Shown here in pieces: positions 1-9,053 of a DNA stretch of 64,000 nt. Origin of the DNA: Paracoccus aminovorans (GTDB lineage: Bacteria; Pseudomonadota; Alphaproteobacteria; Rhodobacterales; Rhodobacteraceae). The translations under genes and the position numbers were made by a program. Location: positions 2,867,001 to 2,931,000 of the forward strand of contig NZ_LN832559.1 of the NCBI RefSeq assembly GCF_900005615.1, given 5' to 3'. Numbering within the stretch: the stretch's first letter is position 1; each line of letters starts with the position of its first letter. Below the pieces are notes generated by a model that had not been told where the DNA came from, searched no databases, and saw nothing but the letters and a program-made list of their open reading frames with translations.

Positions 1-1814
1 TGACCGCGCCCGCCTTCCTGGCGCCGGGCGACCGGGCGCAGGTCGGGCTGCGGCTGACCCATGCCGCGGGGCCCGCGGGCGCGGTCAAGCTGGCGGTCGA
101 GCAGGTCGGCGGCGCCGCGCCGCTGGCGACCAGCCTGCCCACGGACAGCGTGACGCTGGCCGAGAAGGCCGAAGCACAGGTGCAGATGCCGGTGACGGCG
201 GGCGATGCCGAGGGGTTGGCCAACCTGCGCCTGACGCTGACCACGCCCGACGGGCAGGCGCTGACCAAGGATATCACCATCCCCGTGGCGCTGAACGAGG
301 CCGACATCCAGCGCCAGGACCGCCTGGTGGTCGAGCCGGGGCAAAGCGTCTCTGTGCCTGCCACGCTGACCCAAGGCATGCTGCCCGGCGCCCTGCTGAC
401 GGCGGCGGTCGGACCTTACGCGCGGCTGGACGTGGCGGGGGCGCTGGCGCGCCTTTCGCGCTATCCCTATGGCTGCACCGAGCAGCTGACTTCGGGGGCG
501 ATGCCGCTCTTGTATCTGCCCGGCCTCGCCGCGCTGGAAGGCGTGGATGGCGGCGATACGGCCGAGCAGGTGCAAAAGGCGATCACGCAGATCCTGACCC
601 GGCAGGGCAGCAACGGCGGTTTCGGGTTGTGGTATGCCGATTCGGGCGACCTGTGGCTGGAGGCCTATGTCACCGACTTCCTGTCGCGGGCACGCGCGGC
701 CGGCCATGCAGTGCCCGACACCGCCTTCAAGCTGGCGATCGACAACCTGCGGAACCGGGCCAATTACGCCACCGAACCCACCGCCGCCTCGGCCGAGGAG
801 AATGCCGCACTCGCCTATGCGCTGGCGGTGCTGGCGCGCGAGCGTGCCGCCACCGTCGGCGACCTGCGCTATTACGCCGACACCGCCGCCGGGTCGTTCT
901 CGACCCCCATGGGCGCGGCGAACCTGGGCGCGGCGCTGGCGTCCTATGGCGACCAGGGGCGGGCGGACCGGATGTTCACGCAGGCGCGCAACCTGCTGAA
1001 CCTCGGCGCGCCCGAGCCCTATGCCTTCCGCGCCGACTACGGCACTAAGCTGCGTGACGCGACGGCGCTGCTGGCGCTGGCGGCCGAGGCCAAGACCCGG
1101 GCCGTGGACGAAACCGACCTGACCAGCCAGGTCGCCGAGCGCATCGCCCGGGCCGAGGAGGACGGGCGCAGCCTTTCCACCCAAGAATCGGTCTGGACGG
1201 TGATGGCGGCGCAGTCGCTGTCGCGCGCGACCCCGCCGGCGACGCTGAACGGGGTGGCGCTGAACCAGCCGGTGGCGAGCCTGCCCGACGCCGAGGCGAG
1301 CCTTGCCAATACCGGCGACGGCGCGCTGGAAGTGACGCTGACCGCGACCGGAAAACCCTCGGGCCAGGTCGCGGCGGGCGGCAAGGGCTATGCCATCGCC
1401 CGGCGCTATTACAGCATCGAGGGCGAGGCGCTGGACCCCGCCAGCCTGAAGCAGGGCACGCGCATGGTGGTCGAGCTGCAGGTCTCGCCCCAGTCCGAGG
1501 GCGGCGGGCGGCTGGTCATCTCGGATCCGCTGCCGGCGGGATGGGAGATCGACAACCCGAACCTCTTGCGCGCAGGCGACGTCTCGGCGCTGGATTGGCT
1601 GGAAGGCGAGACCTCGGCCGAGATGACCGAATTCCGCGCCGACCGTTTCGCGGCGGCGCTGACCTGGACCTCGGCCGAGCCGTTCCGGCTGGTCTATATC
1701 GTCCGCGCCGTGACCCCCGGCCAGTTCCGCCACCCGGCGGCCAGCGTCGAGGACATGTATCGCCCCGAGTTCCGCGCCTGGAGCGATAGCGGCACCGTCA
1801 CGGTCGCGCCCTGA
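1..1814 (+). CDS. Alpha-2-macroglobulin-like protein, C-terminal part (5' end outside window)
   Basis: The reading frame is open from base 3 and ends with TGA at 1812-1814, giving about 603 residues of the C-terminal half. A thioester signature CTEQ is encoded at 474-485, within YPYGCTEQ, and fits the CxEQ thioester of bacterial alpha-2-macroglobulins. The bacterial family are large periplasmic or lipid-anchored proteins that trap proteases and are often linked to PBP1C, a peptidoglycan synthase. Downstream of the thioester the protein is rich in Ala/Leu helices, as expected for the thioester (alpha/alpha toroid) domain, followed by a beta-rich end. The signal peptide, bait region and any partner gene would lie upstream of the window. 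Family assignment is confident; the biological target is inference from the family. Confidence 0.85.
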   Translation, partial: TAPAFLAPGDRAQVGLRLTHAAGPAGAVKLAVEQVGGAAPLATSLPTDSVTLAEKAEAQVQMPVTAGDAEGLANLRLTLTTPDGQALTKDITIPVALNEADIQRQDRLVVEPGQSVSVPATLTQGMLPGALLTAAVGPYARLDVAGALARLSRYPYGCTEQLTSGAMPLLYLPGLAALEGVDGGDTAEQVQKAITQILTRQGSNGGFGLWYADSGDLWLEAYVTDFLSRARAAGHAVPDTAFKLAIDNLRNRANYATEPTAASAEENAALAYALAVLARERAATVGDLRYYADTAAGSFSTPMGAANLGAALASYGDQGRADRMFTQARNLLNLGAPEPYAFRADYGTKLRDATALLALAAEAKTRAVDETDLTSQVAERIARAEEDGRSLSTQESVWTVMAAQSLSRATPPATLNGVALNQPVASLPDAEASLANTGDGALEVTLTATGKPSGQVAAGGKGYAIARRYYSIEGEALDPASLKQGTRMVVELQVSPQSEGGGRLVISDPLPAGWEIDNPNLLRAGDVSALDWLEGETSAEMTEFRADRFAAALTWTSAEPFRLVYIVRAVTPGQFRHPAASVEDMYRPEFRAWSDSGTVTVAP

Positions 1815-1822
1815 TCTCCGCG

Positions 1823-1871
1823 CGGCGCCGGTGGCGCCGTCGCGACGATGAGTATTTGCAGAACAGAGAAA
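1823..1871 (+). terminator. GC hairpin plus conserved tail after the macroglobulin gene
   Basis: A 7-bp stem (CGGCGCC/GGCGCCG, 1823-1839) sits 9 bp after the stop codon. It is followed by the tail GAGTATTTGCAGAACAGAG, which recurs in variant form after three other genes in this window. There is no clear U-tract, so terminator function is inferred from position. Confidence 0.5.
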
Positions 1872-1977
1872 GCCGGGCGGGATTTCCCGTCCGGCAGCGC
1901 GCGCCGCGGAAAGCATCGCTTGCCGGAACGGGTTCGCCGCGCGATAATCCCGCGACCGACAGGGAAGGGAGGAGACC

Positions 1978-2949
1978 TTGCCCGAACGCCATGAGGATCG
2001 CGTCGCCTCGGCCTCGCAATCGCCGGGGGCGGTGACGCGGCTGGCCGCCAGCTGGCGCCGCTCGATGGTCAAGCACGGGCTGGACCCCGCCCGCCCGCCG
2101 CAGCTGCGCCGCCTGACCGGGCGAGAACTGGCCGAGCGCCGCGGCCGACTGGACGAGTTCATCGCCGTCGCCCGGCCGCAGCTGGACCAGCTGTTCCAGC
2201 TGGTCTGCCCGACCGGCTGCAACGTGCTTCTGACCGACGCCACCGGCATCGTGCTGGAACAGCGCGCCAGGGATGCCGATACGGGGGTGTTCCGCGACTG
2301 GGGGCTGTGTGCCGGCACCGACTGGTCGGAACAGGCCGAGGGCACCAACGGCATCGGCACCTGCCTGGCCGAGGGCCGCCAGGTCACCATTCACCGCGAC
2401 GAGCATTTCTATACCCGCAACACCGGCCTTTCCTGCATGGACGCGCCGATCTGGGGGCCGGACGGGCGGCTGATCGCGGCGCTGGACGTGAGCTCGGCCC
2501 GCTCGGACCATACCGAGCGCTGGAACGCGCTGATCGCGGCGCAGGTCGCCCACAGCGCGCGGGCCATCGAAGCGGCGTTCTTTCGCGTGTCTTTTCCCGG
2601 CGCGCGCATCATCGCCGCGCAGGCGGCGGGCGCCGAGGATGCGGCGCTGCTGATCGCGGTGGACAAGGACGACCTGGCCATCGGCGCCAACCGCGCGGCC
2701 CGCCGCGCCTTCGGGCTGGAGAAGGAGGGCCGGCTGCGGCCGCGGCCGGCCTCGGACCTGCTGGGTCGCGACGATGAGGCCACCGGCTTTGAAAAAGCCG
2801 AGCGCGCCGCGGTGATTCGCGCTCTCGCCCGGGCCGAGGGCAATGTCTCGGCCGCCGCCCGCGCGCTGGGGGTGGGCCGGGCGACGCTCTATCGCCGGAT
2901 GCAGCGGCTGGGGATTTCGGAAAATCCGGGGCGATTGTCTCGGGGGTGA
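1978..2949 (+). CDS. GAF-domain regulator with C-terminal Fis-type HTH (AcoR-like, no AAA+ domain)
   Basis: A 323-residue transcription factor. Residues about 60-180 match the GAF sensor region of AcoR-type activators (CPTGCNVLLTD, then TDWSEQAEGTNGIGT). The C-terminus (about 275-313) is a Fis-like helix-turn-helix (GNVSAAARALGVGRATLYRR). The sigma-54-interacting AAA+ domain of full-length AcoR is absent: there is no GESGTGKE or GAFTGA motif and the protein is too short. It therefore probably works as a sigma-70-type activator or repressor. The start is TTG at 1978, chosen because a strong GGGAGGAG ribosome binding site ends a few bases upstream. It lies 108 bp upstream of an aldehyde dehydrogenase on the same strand, so control of that gene is the likely role (inference). 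Confidence 0.8.
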   Translation: MPERHEDRVASASQSPGAVTRLAASWRRSMVKHGLDPARPPQLRRLTGRELAERRGRLDEFIAVARPQLDQLFQLVCPTGCNVLLTDATGIVLEQRARDADTGVFRDWGLCAGTDWSEQAEGTNGIGTCLAEGRQVTIHRDEHFYTRNTGLSCMDAPIWGPDGRLIAALDVSSARSDHTERWNALIAAQVAHSARAIEAAFFRVSFPGARIIAAQAAGAEDAALLIAVDKDDLAIGANRAARRAFGLEKEGRLRPRPASDLLGRDDEATGFEKAERAAVIRALARAEGNVSAAARALGVGRATLYRRMQRLGISENPGRLSRG

Positions 2950-3057
2950 AACACATTCCGCGGCGCGGCGTGGCGGCCGCGTTGATTTGCGGGGCCGCGC
3001 GCCCCACCCTTCTGGAAGAACCGGCGGGAGGAGCCGGGCAGGACAGGAGGAACCATC

Positions 3058-4584
3058 ATGCCGAACGACCAGACGCATGACTTCAAGGGCGTGAACGCAT
3101 TGCCCTTTGCCAAGCGCTACGACAACTACATCGGCGGCGACTGGGTCGCACCGAAGTCGGGCAAATATTTCGTCAACACCACGCCCATCACCGGCGCCGA
3201 GATCGGCGAGATCGCCCGCTCGAACGCCGAGGACATCGAGGCGGCGCTGGATGCCGCCCATGCCGCCAAGGACAAATGGGGCCATACCGCCCCGGCCGAG
3301 CGGTCGAACATCATGCTGCGCATCGCCGACCGCATGGAGGCGAACCTGGAGCTGCTCGCCACGGCCGAGACCTGGGACAACGGCAAGCCGATCCGCGAGA
3401 CCATGGCCGCCGACGTGCCCTTGGCCATCGACCATTTCCGCTATTTCGCCGGCGTGCTGCGGTCGCAGGAAGGCACCATCTCGGAAATCGACAGCGAAAC
3501 CATCGCCTATCACTTCCACGAGCCGCTGGGCGTGGTCGGACAGATCATCCCCTGGAACTTCCCGCTGCTGATGGCCTGCTGGAAACTGGCGCCCGCGCTG
3601 GCCGCAGGCAACTGCGTAGTGCTGAAGCCGGCCGAGCAGACCCCGGCCAGCATCATGGTCTGGGCGAACCTGATCGGCGACCTGCTGCCGCCGGGCGTCT
3701 TGAACATCGTCAACGGCTTCGGGCTGGAAGCCGGCAAGCCGCTGGCGTCCAATCCGCGCATCGCCAAGATCGCCTTCACCGGCGAAACCACCACCGGCCG
3801 GCTGATCATGCAATACGCGGCCGAGAACCTGATCCCGGTGACGCTGGAGCTGGGCGGCAAGTCGCCGAACATCTTCTTCGCCGACGTGGCGCGCGAGGAC
3901 GACGATTTCTTCGACAAGGCGCTGGAAGGCTTCGCCATGTTCGCGCTGAACCAGGGCGAGGTCTGCACCTGCCCCTCGCGGGTGCTGATCCAGGAATCGA
4001 TCTATGACCGTTTCATGGAGCGCGCCGTGAAACGGGTCGAGGCGATCAAGCAGGGCGACCCGCGCGATGCCTCGACCATGATCGGCGCCCAGGCGTCGAG
4101 CGAGCAGAAGGAAAAGATCCTGAGCTACCTCGACATCGGCAAGAAGGAAGGCGCCGAGGTGCTGACGGGCGGTTCCGCCGCCGACCTGGGGGGCGAGCTG
4201 TCGGGCGGGTTCTACATCCAGCCGACCATCTTTCGCGGCCACAACAAGATGCGGATCTTCCAGGAAGAGATCTTCGGCCCGGTCGTGTCGGTGACCACCT
4301 TCAAGGACGAGGCCGAGGCGCTGTCGATCGCCAATGACACGCTCTATGGCCTCGGCTCGGGCGTGTGGTCGCGCGATGCCAACACCTGCTACCGCATGGG
4401 CCGCGGCATCAAGGCGGGCCGGGTCTGGACCAATTGCTATCACGCCTATCCGGCCCATGCGGCCTTCGGCGGCTACAAGCAGTCGGGCATCGGGCGCGAG
4501 ACGCACAAGATGATGCTGGACCACTATCAGCAGACCAAGAACATGCTGGTCAGCTATTCGCCGAAGAAGCTGGGCTTCTTCTGA
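3058..4584 (+). CDS. NAD-dependent aldehyde dehydrogenase (ExaC/AcoD acetaldehyde dehydrogenase type)
   Basis: 508 residues, full length for the family. It oxidises aldehydes, probably acetaldehyde or another short-chain aldehyde, to the acid with NAD+. The general base Glu lies in LELGGKSPN (about residue 264) and the catalytic Cys in [11 protein letters not shown] (about residue 303). The second Cys two residues later is typical of the ExaC/AcoD subgroup. The NAD-binding segment [10 protein letters not shown] is also present. The ATG has a good AGGAGG site 6 bp upstream. It lies between an AcoR-like regulator and a DUF779 gene, an association often seen for this dehydrogenase subgroup. The exact substrate cannot be read from sequence. 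Confidence 0.93.
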   Translation: MPNDQTHDFKGVNALPFAKRYDNYIGGDWVAPKSGKYFVNTTPITGAEIGEIARSNAEDIEAALDAAHAAKDKWGHTAPAERSNIMLRIADRMEANLELLATAETWDNGKPIRETMAADVPLAIDHFRYFAGVLRSQEGTISEIDSETIAYHFHEPLGVVGQIIPWNFPLLMACWKLAPALAAGNCVVLKPAEQTPASIMVWANLIGDLLPPGVLNIVNGFGLEAGKPLASNPRIAKIAFTGETTTGRLIMQYAAENLIPVTLELGGKSPNIFFADVAREDDDFFDKALEGFAMFALNQGEVCTCPSRVLIQESIYDRFMERAVKRVEAIKQGDPRDASTMIGAQASSEQKEKILSYLDIGKKEGAEVLTGGSAADLGGELSGGFYIQPTIFRGHNKMRIFQEEIFGPVVSVTTFKDEAEALSIANDTLYGLGSGVWSRDANTCYRMGRGIKAGRVWTNCYHAYPAHAAFGGYKQSGIGRETHKMMLDHYQQTKNMLVSYSPKKLGFF

Positions 4585-4592
4585 TCCCGGCG

Positions 4593-4643
4593 GCGGGGGC
4601 TTCGCGCCCCCGCACCCCCGCGGGGTATTTGTGAAACGAAAAA
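4593..4643 (+). terminator. GC hairpin plus conserved tail after the aldehyde dehydrogenase gene
   Basis: An 8-bp stem GCGGGGGC/GCCCCCGC with a TTCGC loop (4593-4613) starts 8 bp after the stop. It is followed by the recurring tail GGGTATTTGTGAAACGAA, which ends in an A-run. The same hairpin-plus-tail layout occurs after three other genes here. Confidence 0.6.
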
Positions 4644-4722
4644 ATGCGCGTTGTTTCTTCGTTGTCCGAATACCTAGACATCATGGCTGCATCCGCAGCG
4701 GGATGTGAAAGGAGAAGACCAA

Positions 4723-5052
4723 ATGGCCACCGTCACAGCCACGCCCGCCGCGCTGGACCTGCTGGCCGAGATCGTGGCCGAGCATGGGCCGGTGCTGTTC
4801 CACCAATCCGGCGGCTGCTGCGACGGCTCGTCGCCCATGTGCTATCCGCAGGGCGAGTTCCGTATCAGCGAGCGCGACGTGAAGCTGGGCGAGATCGGGG
4901 GCATGCCCTTCTATATCTCGGCCAGCCAGCATGATGCCTGGAAGCACACCAACCTGACCATTGACGTGGTACCGGGCCGAGGCGGCATGTTCAGCCTCGA
5001 CAACGGTCGCGAGAAGCGTTTCCTTGTGCGGTCGGACATCTGCCGGACATGA
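4723..5052 (+). CDS. DUF779 family protein
   Basis: A 109-residue soluble protein of the DUF779 family, rich in conserved Cys and Gly near the N-terminus (QSGGCCDGSSPMC). No enzymatic activity is established that I can state. I chose ATG 4723 because GGAG (4711-4714) sits at proper distance; an in-frame GTG at 4705 would add six residues but lacks that spacing. It follows the aldehyde dehydrogenase on the same strand with a hairpin between them. DUF779 genes commonly neighbour ExaC/AcoD-type dehydrogenases, so a role in metal or cofactor handling for that enzyme is plausible but unproven. Confidence 0.85.
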   Translation: MATVTATPAALDLLAEIVAEHGPVLFHQSGGCCDGSSPMCYPQGEFRISERDVKLGEIGGMPFYISASQHDAWKHTNLTIDVVPGRGGMFSLDNGREKRFLVRSDICRT

Positions 5053-5058
5053 CCGCGC

Positions 5059-5103
5059 GGCGGGCGCACGTCCCCGGGTTATCCCGTGCGCCCGCCAATT
5101 TTT
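5059..5103. terminator. Bidirectional intrinsic terminator between convergent genes
   Basis: A perfect 12-bp stem GGCGGGCGCACG/CGTGCGCCCGCC with a 14-nt loop is followed by AATTTTT. It sits between the DUF779 gene (+) and the Trm112-like gene (-), so it probably ends transcription from the + strand and perhaps from both sides. Confidence 0.85.
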
Positions 5104-5123
5104 CGCCGACCCTTCCCGGCCGG

Positions 5124-5318
5124 TCAGGCGCGGATCTGACGCGCTTCGTCCAGAAGCATGATCGGGATGCCGTCGCGGATCGGAAAGGCGAGGCCCGCGG
5201 CATCCGAGATCAACTCTTGCGCCGCGGCGTCGTAGCGCAGCGCGACGTGGGTGACCGGGCAAACCAGCGCTTCGAGCATATGACGGTCGAAGCCGCGTTG
5301 GGGGGTGTCTTCGCTCAC
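5124..5318 (-). CDS. Trm112-like small protein (YcaR/DUF343 type)
   Basis: A 64-residue protein with the Trm112 core ([13 protein letters not shown], then [20 protein letters not shown]). In this family the protein often partners with methyltransferases; the YcaR-type bacterial members have no assigned reaction. Only one Cys of the usual zinc pair remains, so metal binding is doubtful. The start is GTG at 5318, which overlaps the TGA of the LON-domain gene by 4 bp (GTGA), indicating translational coupling. It is the last gene of a three-gene operon on the minus strand. Confidence 0.75.
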   Translation of the reverse strand: MSEDTPQRGFDRHMLEALVCPVTHVALRYDAAAQELISDAAGLAFPIRDGIPIMLLDEARQIRA

Positions 5319-5953
5319 TGGATCGTCTCCTCGCTGTCGCCGCCATGCAGCGCATATTCCAAGAGCCCGTCCAGAAGCACGCGACGCTGGCTGAGCGTCG
5401 GGCATTCCAGCAGGGCCTGCTTTTCCTCGGCGGCCAGCGGCAGCAGCATGGACATCGAGTTCACCAGCGTCTCGTCGTCGGTCGCCTCGGCCGAATCCCA
5501 GTCGGTGGACAGGCCGCGCTGCTCCATGTAGCGTCCCAGCCGGGCGATGAAGCCGCTGCGCTGGAAGCCGGCATCCTGTTCGGGATCGGGGCTGAGGTCC
5601 GCGGCAAAGCCCGTGCAGTCCACCCGGCCGCGCAGATAGGGGGTGAAGCCCGGCCGCACCTCGGCCAGCCGGAAGCGCGTGATCGCCTTCAGCGAGATCA
5701 TCAGCCGGCCGTCGTCCAGTTCGGAAAAGGCGACGATGCGCCCGGCGCAGCCGACCTGGGCCAGCGACTCCAGCCCGGATTCGGCCGGCTGGATCATGCC
5801 GATCAGCCGGGCGGGGGTCTTGAGCACGTCCTCGACCATCTGCAGGTAGCGCGGCTCGAAGATCTGCAGCGGCAGCCGGGTGCGCGGCATCAGCACCGCG
5901 CCCGGCAAGGGGAACAGGGGAATGACCTCGGGCAGGTCGATGCCGCGGGACAT
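5315..5953 (-). CDS. LON substrate-binding-domain protein
   Basis: 212 residues consisting almost only of a Lon N-terminal (PUA-like substrate-binding) domain: [23 protein letters not shown] at the start is diagnostic. There is no AAA+ or protease domain, so it is a free-standing LON-domain protein and not Lon itself. Such proteins are thought to bind substrates or adapt them to proteolysis, but the function is not established. It starts 3 bp after the stop of the upstream thioredoxin-TPR gene and overlaps the downstream Trm112-like gene by 4 bp, so the three are co-transcribed. Confidence 0.85.
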   Translation of the reverse strand: MSRGIDLPEVIPLFPLPGAVLMPRTRLPLQIFEPRYLQMVEDVLKTPARLIGMIQPAESGLESLAQVGCAGRIVAFSELDDGRLMISLKAITRFRLAEVRPGFTPYLRGRVDCTGFAADLSPDPEQDAGFQRSGFIARLGRYMEQRGLSTDWDSAEATDDETLVNSMSMLLPLAAEEKQALLECPTLSQRRVLLDGLLEYALHGGDSEETIQ

Positions 5954-5956
5954 GGC

Positions 5957-6868
5957 CTAGGCAAAGATCAGCGAGGACAGCCGCCGGCGTCCCTTCTGCA
6001 CCAGCGGATCGGTCGGCTTCAGCGCGTCGAAGACCGTCAGCAGCTGCGCCTTGGCCGCGCCGTCGTTCCAGTCGCGGTCGCGGCGGAAAGCGTCCAGAAG
6101 CTGGTCGATGGCCTCTTCGACCTGTCCGGCGGCATGCAGGGCGGTGGCGTAGTCCAGCCGCGCCTGCTGATCGGCCGGATCGGCCTCGACCTTGCGACGC
6201 AATTCGTCCAGCGGACCGGCATTGGCGGCCTGCCGCGCCAGTTGCAGCTGGGCGCGGGCGGCCTCGACCGGCGCCGCGCCGGCGACGCTGGCGGGGACCC
6301 GGGCCAGTTCCTGCTCGGCCCGGTCCGCATCACCCGCCGCCAGCCAGGCGCGGATCGCCCCGCCCCAGGCCACCGCGTTCTCGGGCTCTTCCTCGAGGAT
6401 GGCGGCAAAGGTCTCGGCCGCATCCTCGGCGGCGCCTTCGGCCAGCATCGCCTCGGCGGCGTCCAGCGCCTCGGCCAGGCCGCCGTCGTCGCCGGACATG
6501 GCGGCCAGCTTCTCGACGAATTGCTTGACCTGGCTTTGCGGCACCGCGCCCTGGAAGGCGTCGACCGGCTGGCCCTGGAAGAAGGCATAGACGGTCGGGA
6601 TCGACTGCACGCGCAGCTGGCCGGCGATCATCTGGTTTTCGTCCACGTTGATCTTGGCCATGCGGACGCGGCCCTTGTGACGGGCGACCTCGGCCTCCAG
6701 CTGCGGGCCGAGGGTCTTGCAGGGGCCGCACCAGGGCGCCCAGAAATCGACGATGACCGGCACCGTCATCGAGGCGTCGATGACATCGGCCATGAAGGTC
6801 GCCTCGGTCACGTCCTTGATGATGTCGGCGGGGGCTTTTTCGGCGGGGGCTTGGCCAAGCTCGAGCAT
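5957..6868 (-). CDS. cnoX: Thioredoxin-domain TPR co-chaperone (CnoX/YbbN family)
   Basis: 303 residues. An N-terminal thioredoxin fold carries an intact WCGPC redox motif (about residue 47, in [14 protein letters not shown]), followed by a C-terminal helical repeat region (about 135-300) typical of YbbN/CnoX. In this family the protein binds unfolded or oxidised clients and passes them to chaperonin. Members with WCGPC also have reductase activity, unlike the E. coli SQHC form. ATG 6868 was chosen because AGAGGAA lies just upstream and the domain starts there; longer upstream extension is low-complexity. It heads a minus-strand operon with the LON-domain and Trm112-like genes. Confidence 0.88.
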   Translation of the reverse strand: MLELGQAPAEKAPADIIKDVTEATFMADVIDASMTVPVIVDFWAPWCGPCKTLGPQLEAEVARHKGRVRMAKINVDENQMIAGQLRVQSIPTVYAFFQGQPVDAFQGAVPQSQVKQFVEKLAAMSGDDGGLAEALDAAEAMLAEGAAEDAAETFAAILEEEPENAVAWGGAIRAWLAAGDADRAEQELARVPASVAGAAPVEAARAQLQLARQAANAGPLDELRRKVEADPADQQARLDYATALHAAGQVEEAIDQLLDAFRRDRDWNDGAAKAQLLTVFDALKPTDPLVQKGRRRLSSLIFA

Positions 6869-7170
6869 CGGAATTCCTCTTGCGAACGGGTTGTCCCCTA
6901 GATGGAGCAGCGACCGGGGCGATGCAAGGTCGCAACGTCGCCGCCCCCGGCAGGCGCCGGCGCGAGGGCGCCACCGGGACGGGACGCAGTGAGGTCCCGA
7001 CCCCGCGCGACATGTCGAACTGGCGCCAAAAAGAGAGCCCCGAGAGGGCATCTGCCGGAAGATCATTCCGGATCCGACGAAAACCGGTCAAGAAATCGAC
7101 GGCAAACGCCCGTTTGCGGCGAGTTTCCCAGATCCCAGGCCGGCTATGCCGCTGCGTTTTCCGCTGCCTG

Positions 7171-7956
7171 CTAGAGGTCGAAACGCGCCAGCACCGGAAC
7201 GTGGTCGCTGGGCTGTTCCCAGCCGCGCACCGGACGCAGGATGCGGCTGCCATGGCCGGCGTTGGCGATGTCGGGCGTGGCCCAGATATGGTCCAGACGC
7301 CGGCCCTTGTCGGCCGCGTCCCAGTCCCGGGCCCGATAGCTCCACCAACTGTAGAGCCGGCCGTCCGGAATGTCCTTGCGGGTGATGTCGACCCACTTGC
7401 CCGCATCCTGTGCCGCGCCCAGATGCTCGACCTCCAGCGGCGTGTGGCTGACGATCTTCAGAAGCGCCTTGTGGTTCCAGACGTCATCCTCGCGCGGGGC
7501 GATGTTCAGATCGCCCACCATGATCGAGCGGGCCGGATTGTCGGCGTGGAAGGCATCGCGCATCTCGGTCAGGAAATCCAGCTTCTGGCCGAATTTCAGG
7601 TTCTGCTCGCGATCGGGAATGTCGCCGCCGGCCGGAACGTAGAAATTGTGGATGGTGACGCCGTTTTCCAGCCGGGCCGCGACGTGGCGGGCATGGCCCA
7701 GCCCGGCATAGTCGCGATCGCCCGCATCCGCGAGCGGCAGCTTCGACAGGATGGCGACGCCGTTATAGCCCTTTTGGCCGCGCGCGACGATGTGGCGATA
7801 GCCCAGCGCCTGGAAGCCCTCCAGCGGGATCTTCTCGACCGGGCTCTTGATCTCCTGCAGGCATAGGACGTCCGGCGCCTCCTCGGTCAGCAGGCGCGCG
7901 ACCAGGGCCTCGCGCAGGCGGACCGAGTTGATGTTCCAGGTGGCAATGGTGAACAT
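7171..7956 (-). CDS. xthA: Exodeoxyribonuclease III (AP endonuclease)
   Basis: 261 residues, usual length. It removes nucleotides from 3' ends and cuts at abasic sites in base-excision repair. Visible signature residues are TWNINSVR near the N-terminus, LCLQEIKS (metal-binding Glu), GDLNIAP (catalytic Asp-Leu-Asn) and WEQPSDHVPV (catalytic Asp-His) near the end. The ATG at 7956 is preceded by AAGGAGC. The stop codon is the first three bases of a TAGCAGGC... motif that also begins at the stop codons of two other minus-strand genes in this window. Confidence 0.95.
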   Translation of the reverse strand: MFTIATWNINSVRLREALVARLLTEEAPDVLCLQEIKSPVEKIPLEGFQALGYRHIVARGQKGYNGVAILSKLPLADAGDRDYAGLGHARHVAARLENGVTIHNFYVPAGGDIPDREQNLKFGQKLDFLTEMRDAFHADNPARSIMVGDLNIAPREDDVWNHKALLKIVSHTPLEVEHLGAAQDAGKWVDITRKDIPDGRLYSWWSYRARDWDAADKGRRLDHIWATPDIANAGHGSRILRPVRGWEQPSDHVPVLARFDL

Positions 7957-8050
7957 GGCAGCTCCTTTTCGGGAACGGACCCTAGGGGCGGGGGCGTGGC
8001 TTGTCCACCGCGTGCTCTCCCCACCTCCGGCGGGGAAACCCGACCCCCCT

Positions 8051-8102
8051 CTTCTTCGTTCAGAAATACTCTCGGGGGGTGCGGGGGGCGAAGCGCCCCC
8101 GC
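8051..8102 (-). terminator. GC hairpin plus conserved tail downstream of the response regulator
   Basis: Read on the minus strand, a GCGGGGGC/GCCCCCCGC-type hairpin is followed by GAGAGTATTTCTGAACGAAG, a copy of the tail found at 1850, 4622 and 13848. It lies about 130 bp past the 3' end of the response regulator gene, in that gene's orientation. Confidence 0.5.
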
Positions 8103-8233
8103 GGGCCGGGCCGACGGAAAACCCGGCCGCCGGTGGGGCCGGGGCCGGGTCGTCATGTGGCCGCATCCTCCGACCACTGGGCTTCGCAGGCCAAACCCGC
8201 GGGCCGGCCGCGGGTTCCGCCGGTAAACCTTTA

Positions 8234-8920
8234 TCAGGCGACCAGCCGATAGCCGCCGGACTCGGTCACCAGCAGCCGGGCGTTCGAGGGGTCCGGCTCG
8301 ATCTTCTGGCGCAGGCGGTAGATATGCGTCTCCAGCGTGTGGGTGGTCACGCCGGCGTTGTAGCCCCAGACCTCGTGCAAGAGCACGTCGCGCGGCACCA
8401 CGCCGTCCTGGGCGCGATACAGGAACTTCAGGATGTTGGTTTCCTTTTCCGTCAGCCGGATCTTGCGGTCCTTGGCATCGACCAGGATCTTCATCGCCGG
8501 CTTGAACGTATAGGGACCCAGCTGGAAGATCGCGTCCTCGGACTGCTCATGCGTGCGCAGCTGCGCGCGCAGGCGGGCCAGCAGCACCGGGAACTTGAAC
8601 GGCTTGGTGATATAGTCGTTCGCACCCGAATCCAGCCCCAGGATGGTGTCGGCATCGGTGTCGTGGCCGGTCAGCATGACGATGGGACACTTGACCCCCT
8701 GCTTGCGCAGCCGCTTGCACAGCTCGCGCCCGTCGGTGTCGGGCAGGCCCACGTCCAGCACCACCAGGTCGAAGATGGCGCCCTTGCTCTTCTCGACGGC
8801 CTCGTGGCCCGAGCCGGCCTCGAAGACCTCGAAATCCTCGGTGGCGGCCAGCTGCTCGGCCAGGGCCTCGCGCAGGTCCTCTTCGTCGTCGACCAGCAGG
8901 ATCTTTTTCAGTCCGGCCAT
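8234..8920 (-). CDS. OmpR/PhoB-family response regulator
   Basis: 228 residues. An N-terminal receiver domain has the acidic pair (VDDEED), the phospho-acceptor Asp in VVLDVGLPD (about residue 55) and Lys in DYITKPF. A C-terminal winged-helix DNA-binding domain covers about 130-228 (LTEKETNILKFLYR, then HTLETHIYRLRQKIE). It would bind DNA after phosphorylation by a histidine kinase. No kinase gene is adjacent, so it is an orphan regulator here. ATG 8920 follows a strong GGAGGCAAGA site. The divergent neighbour is ribA, 133 bp away. The signal and regulon cannot be read from sequence. Confidence 0.9.
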   Translation of the reverse strand: MAGLKKILLVDDEEDLREALAEQLAATEDFEVFEAGSGHEAVEKSKGAIFDLVVLDVGLPDTDGRELCKRLRKQGVKCPIVMLTGHDTDADTILGLDSGANDYITKPFKFPVLLARLRAQLRTHEQSEDAIFQLGPYTFKPAMKILVDAKDRKIRLTEKETNILKFLYRAQDGVVPRDVLLHEVWGYNAGVTTHTLETHIYRLRQKIEPDPSNARLLVTESGGYRLVA

Positions 8921-9053
8921 TCTTGCCTCCTTTGGCGTTATGACGGAAAACTGTGGCGCGGCGCGCAAGGCGTCCAGCGGTTTGCAGCAATTCTCACATG
9001 GAGTTGTCGGAAATCCGCCCTATGTTTCAGATTGTTTCAACCCCGCTGGCCCG

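Noticed and set aside
2950..3057. A sigma-54 promoter before the aldehyde dehydrogenase
   Set aside because: A TGGC and a TTGC occur but with the wrong spacing, and the local regulator lacks the sigma-54 activator domain.
1798..4524. A 908-codon minus-strand frame opposite the regulator and aldehyde dehydrogenase
   Set aside because: High GC leaves few stops on the antisense strand. The sense genes have clear motifs and ribosome binding sites; this frame has none.
5345..6901. A 518-codon plus-strand frame opposite the LON-domain and thioredoxin-TPR genes
   Set aside because: Antisense shadow of two well-supported genes; no recognisable domain.
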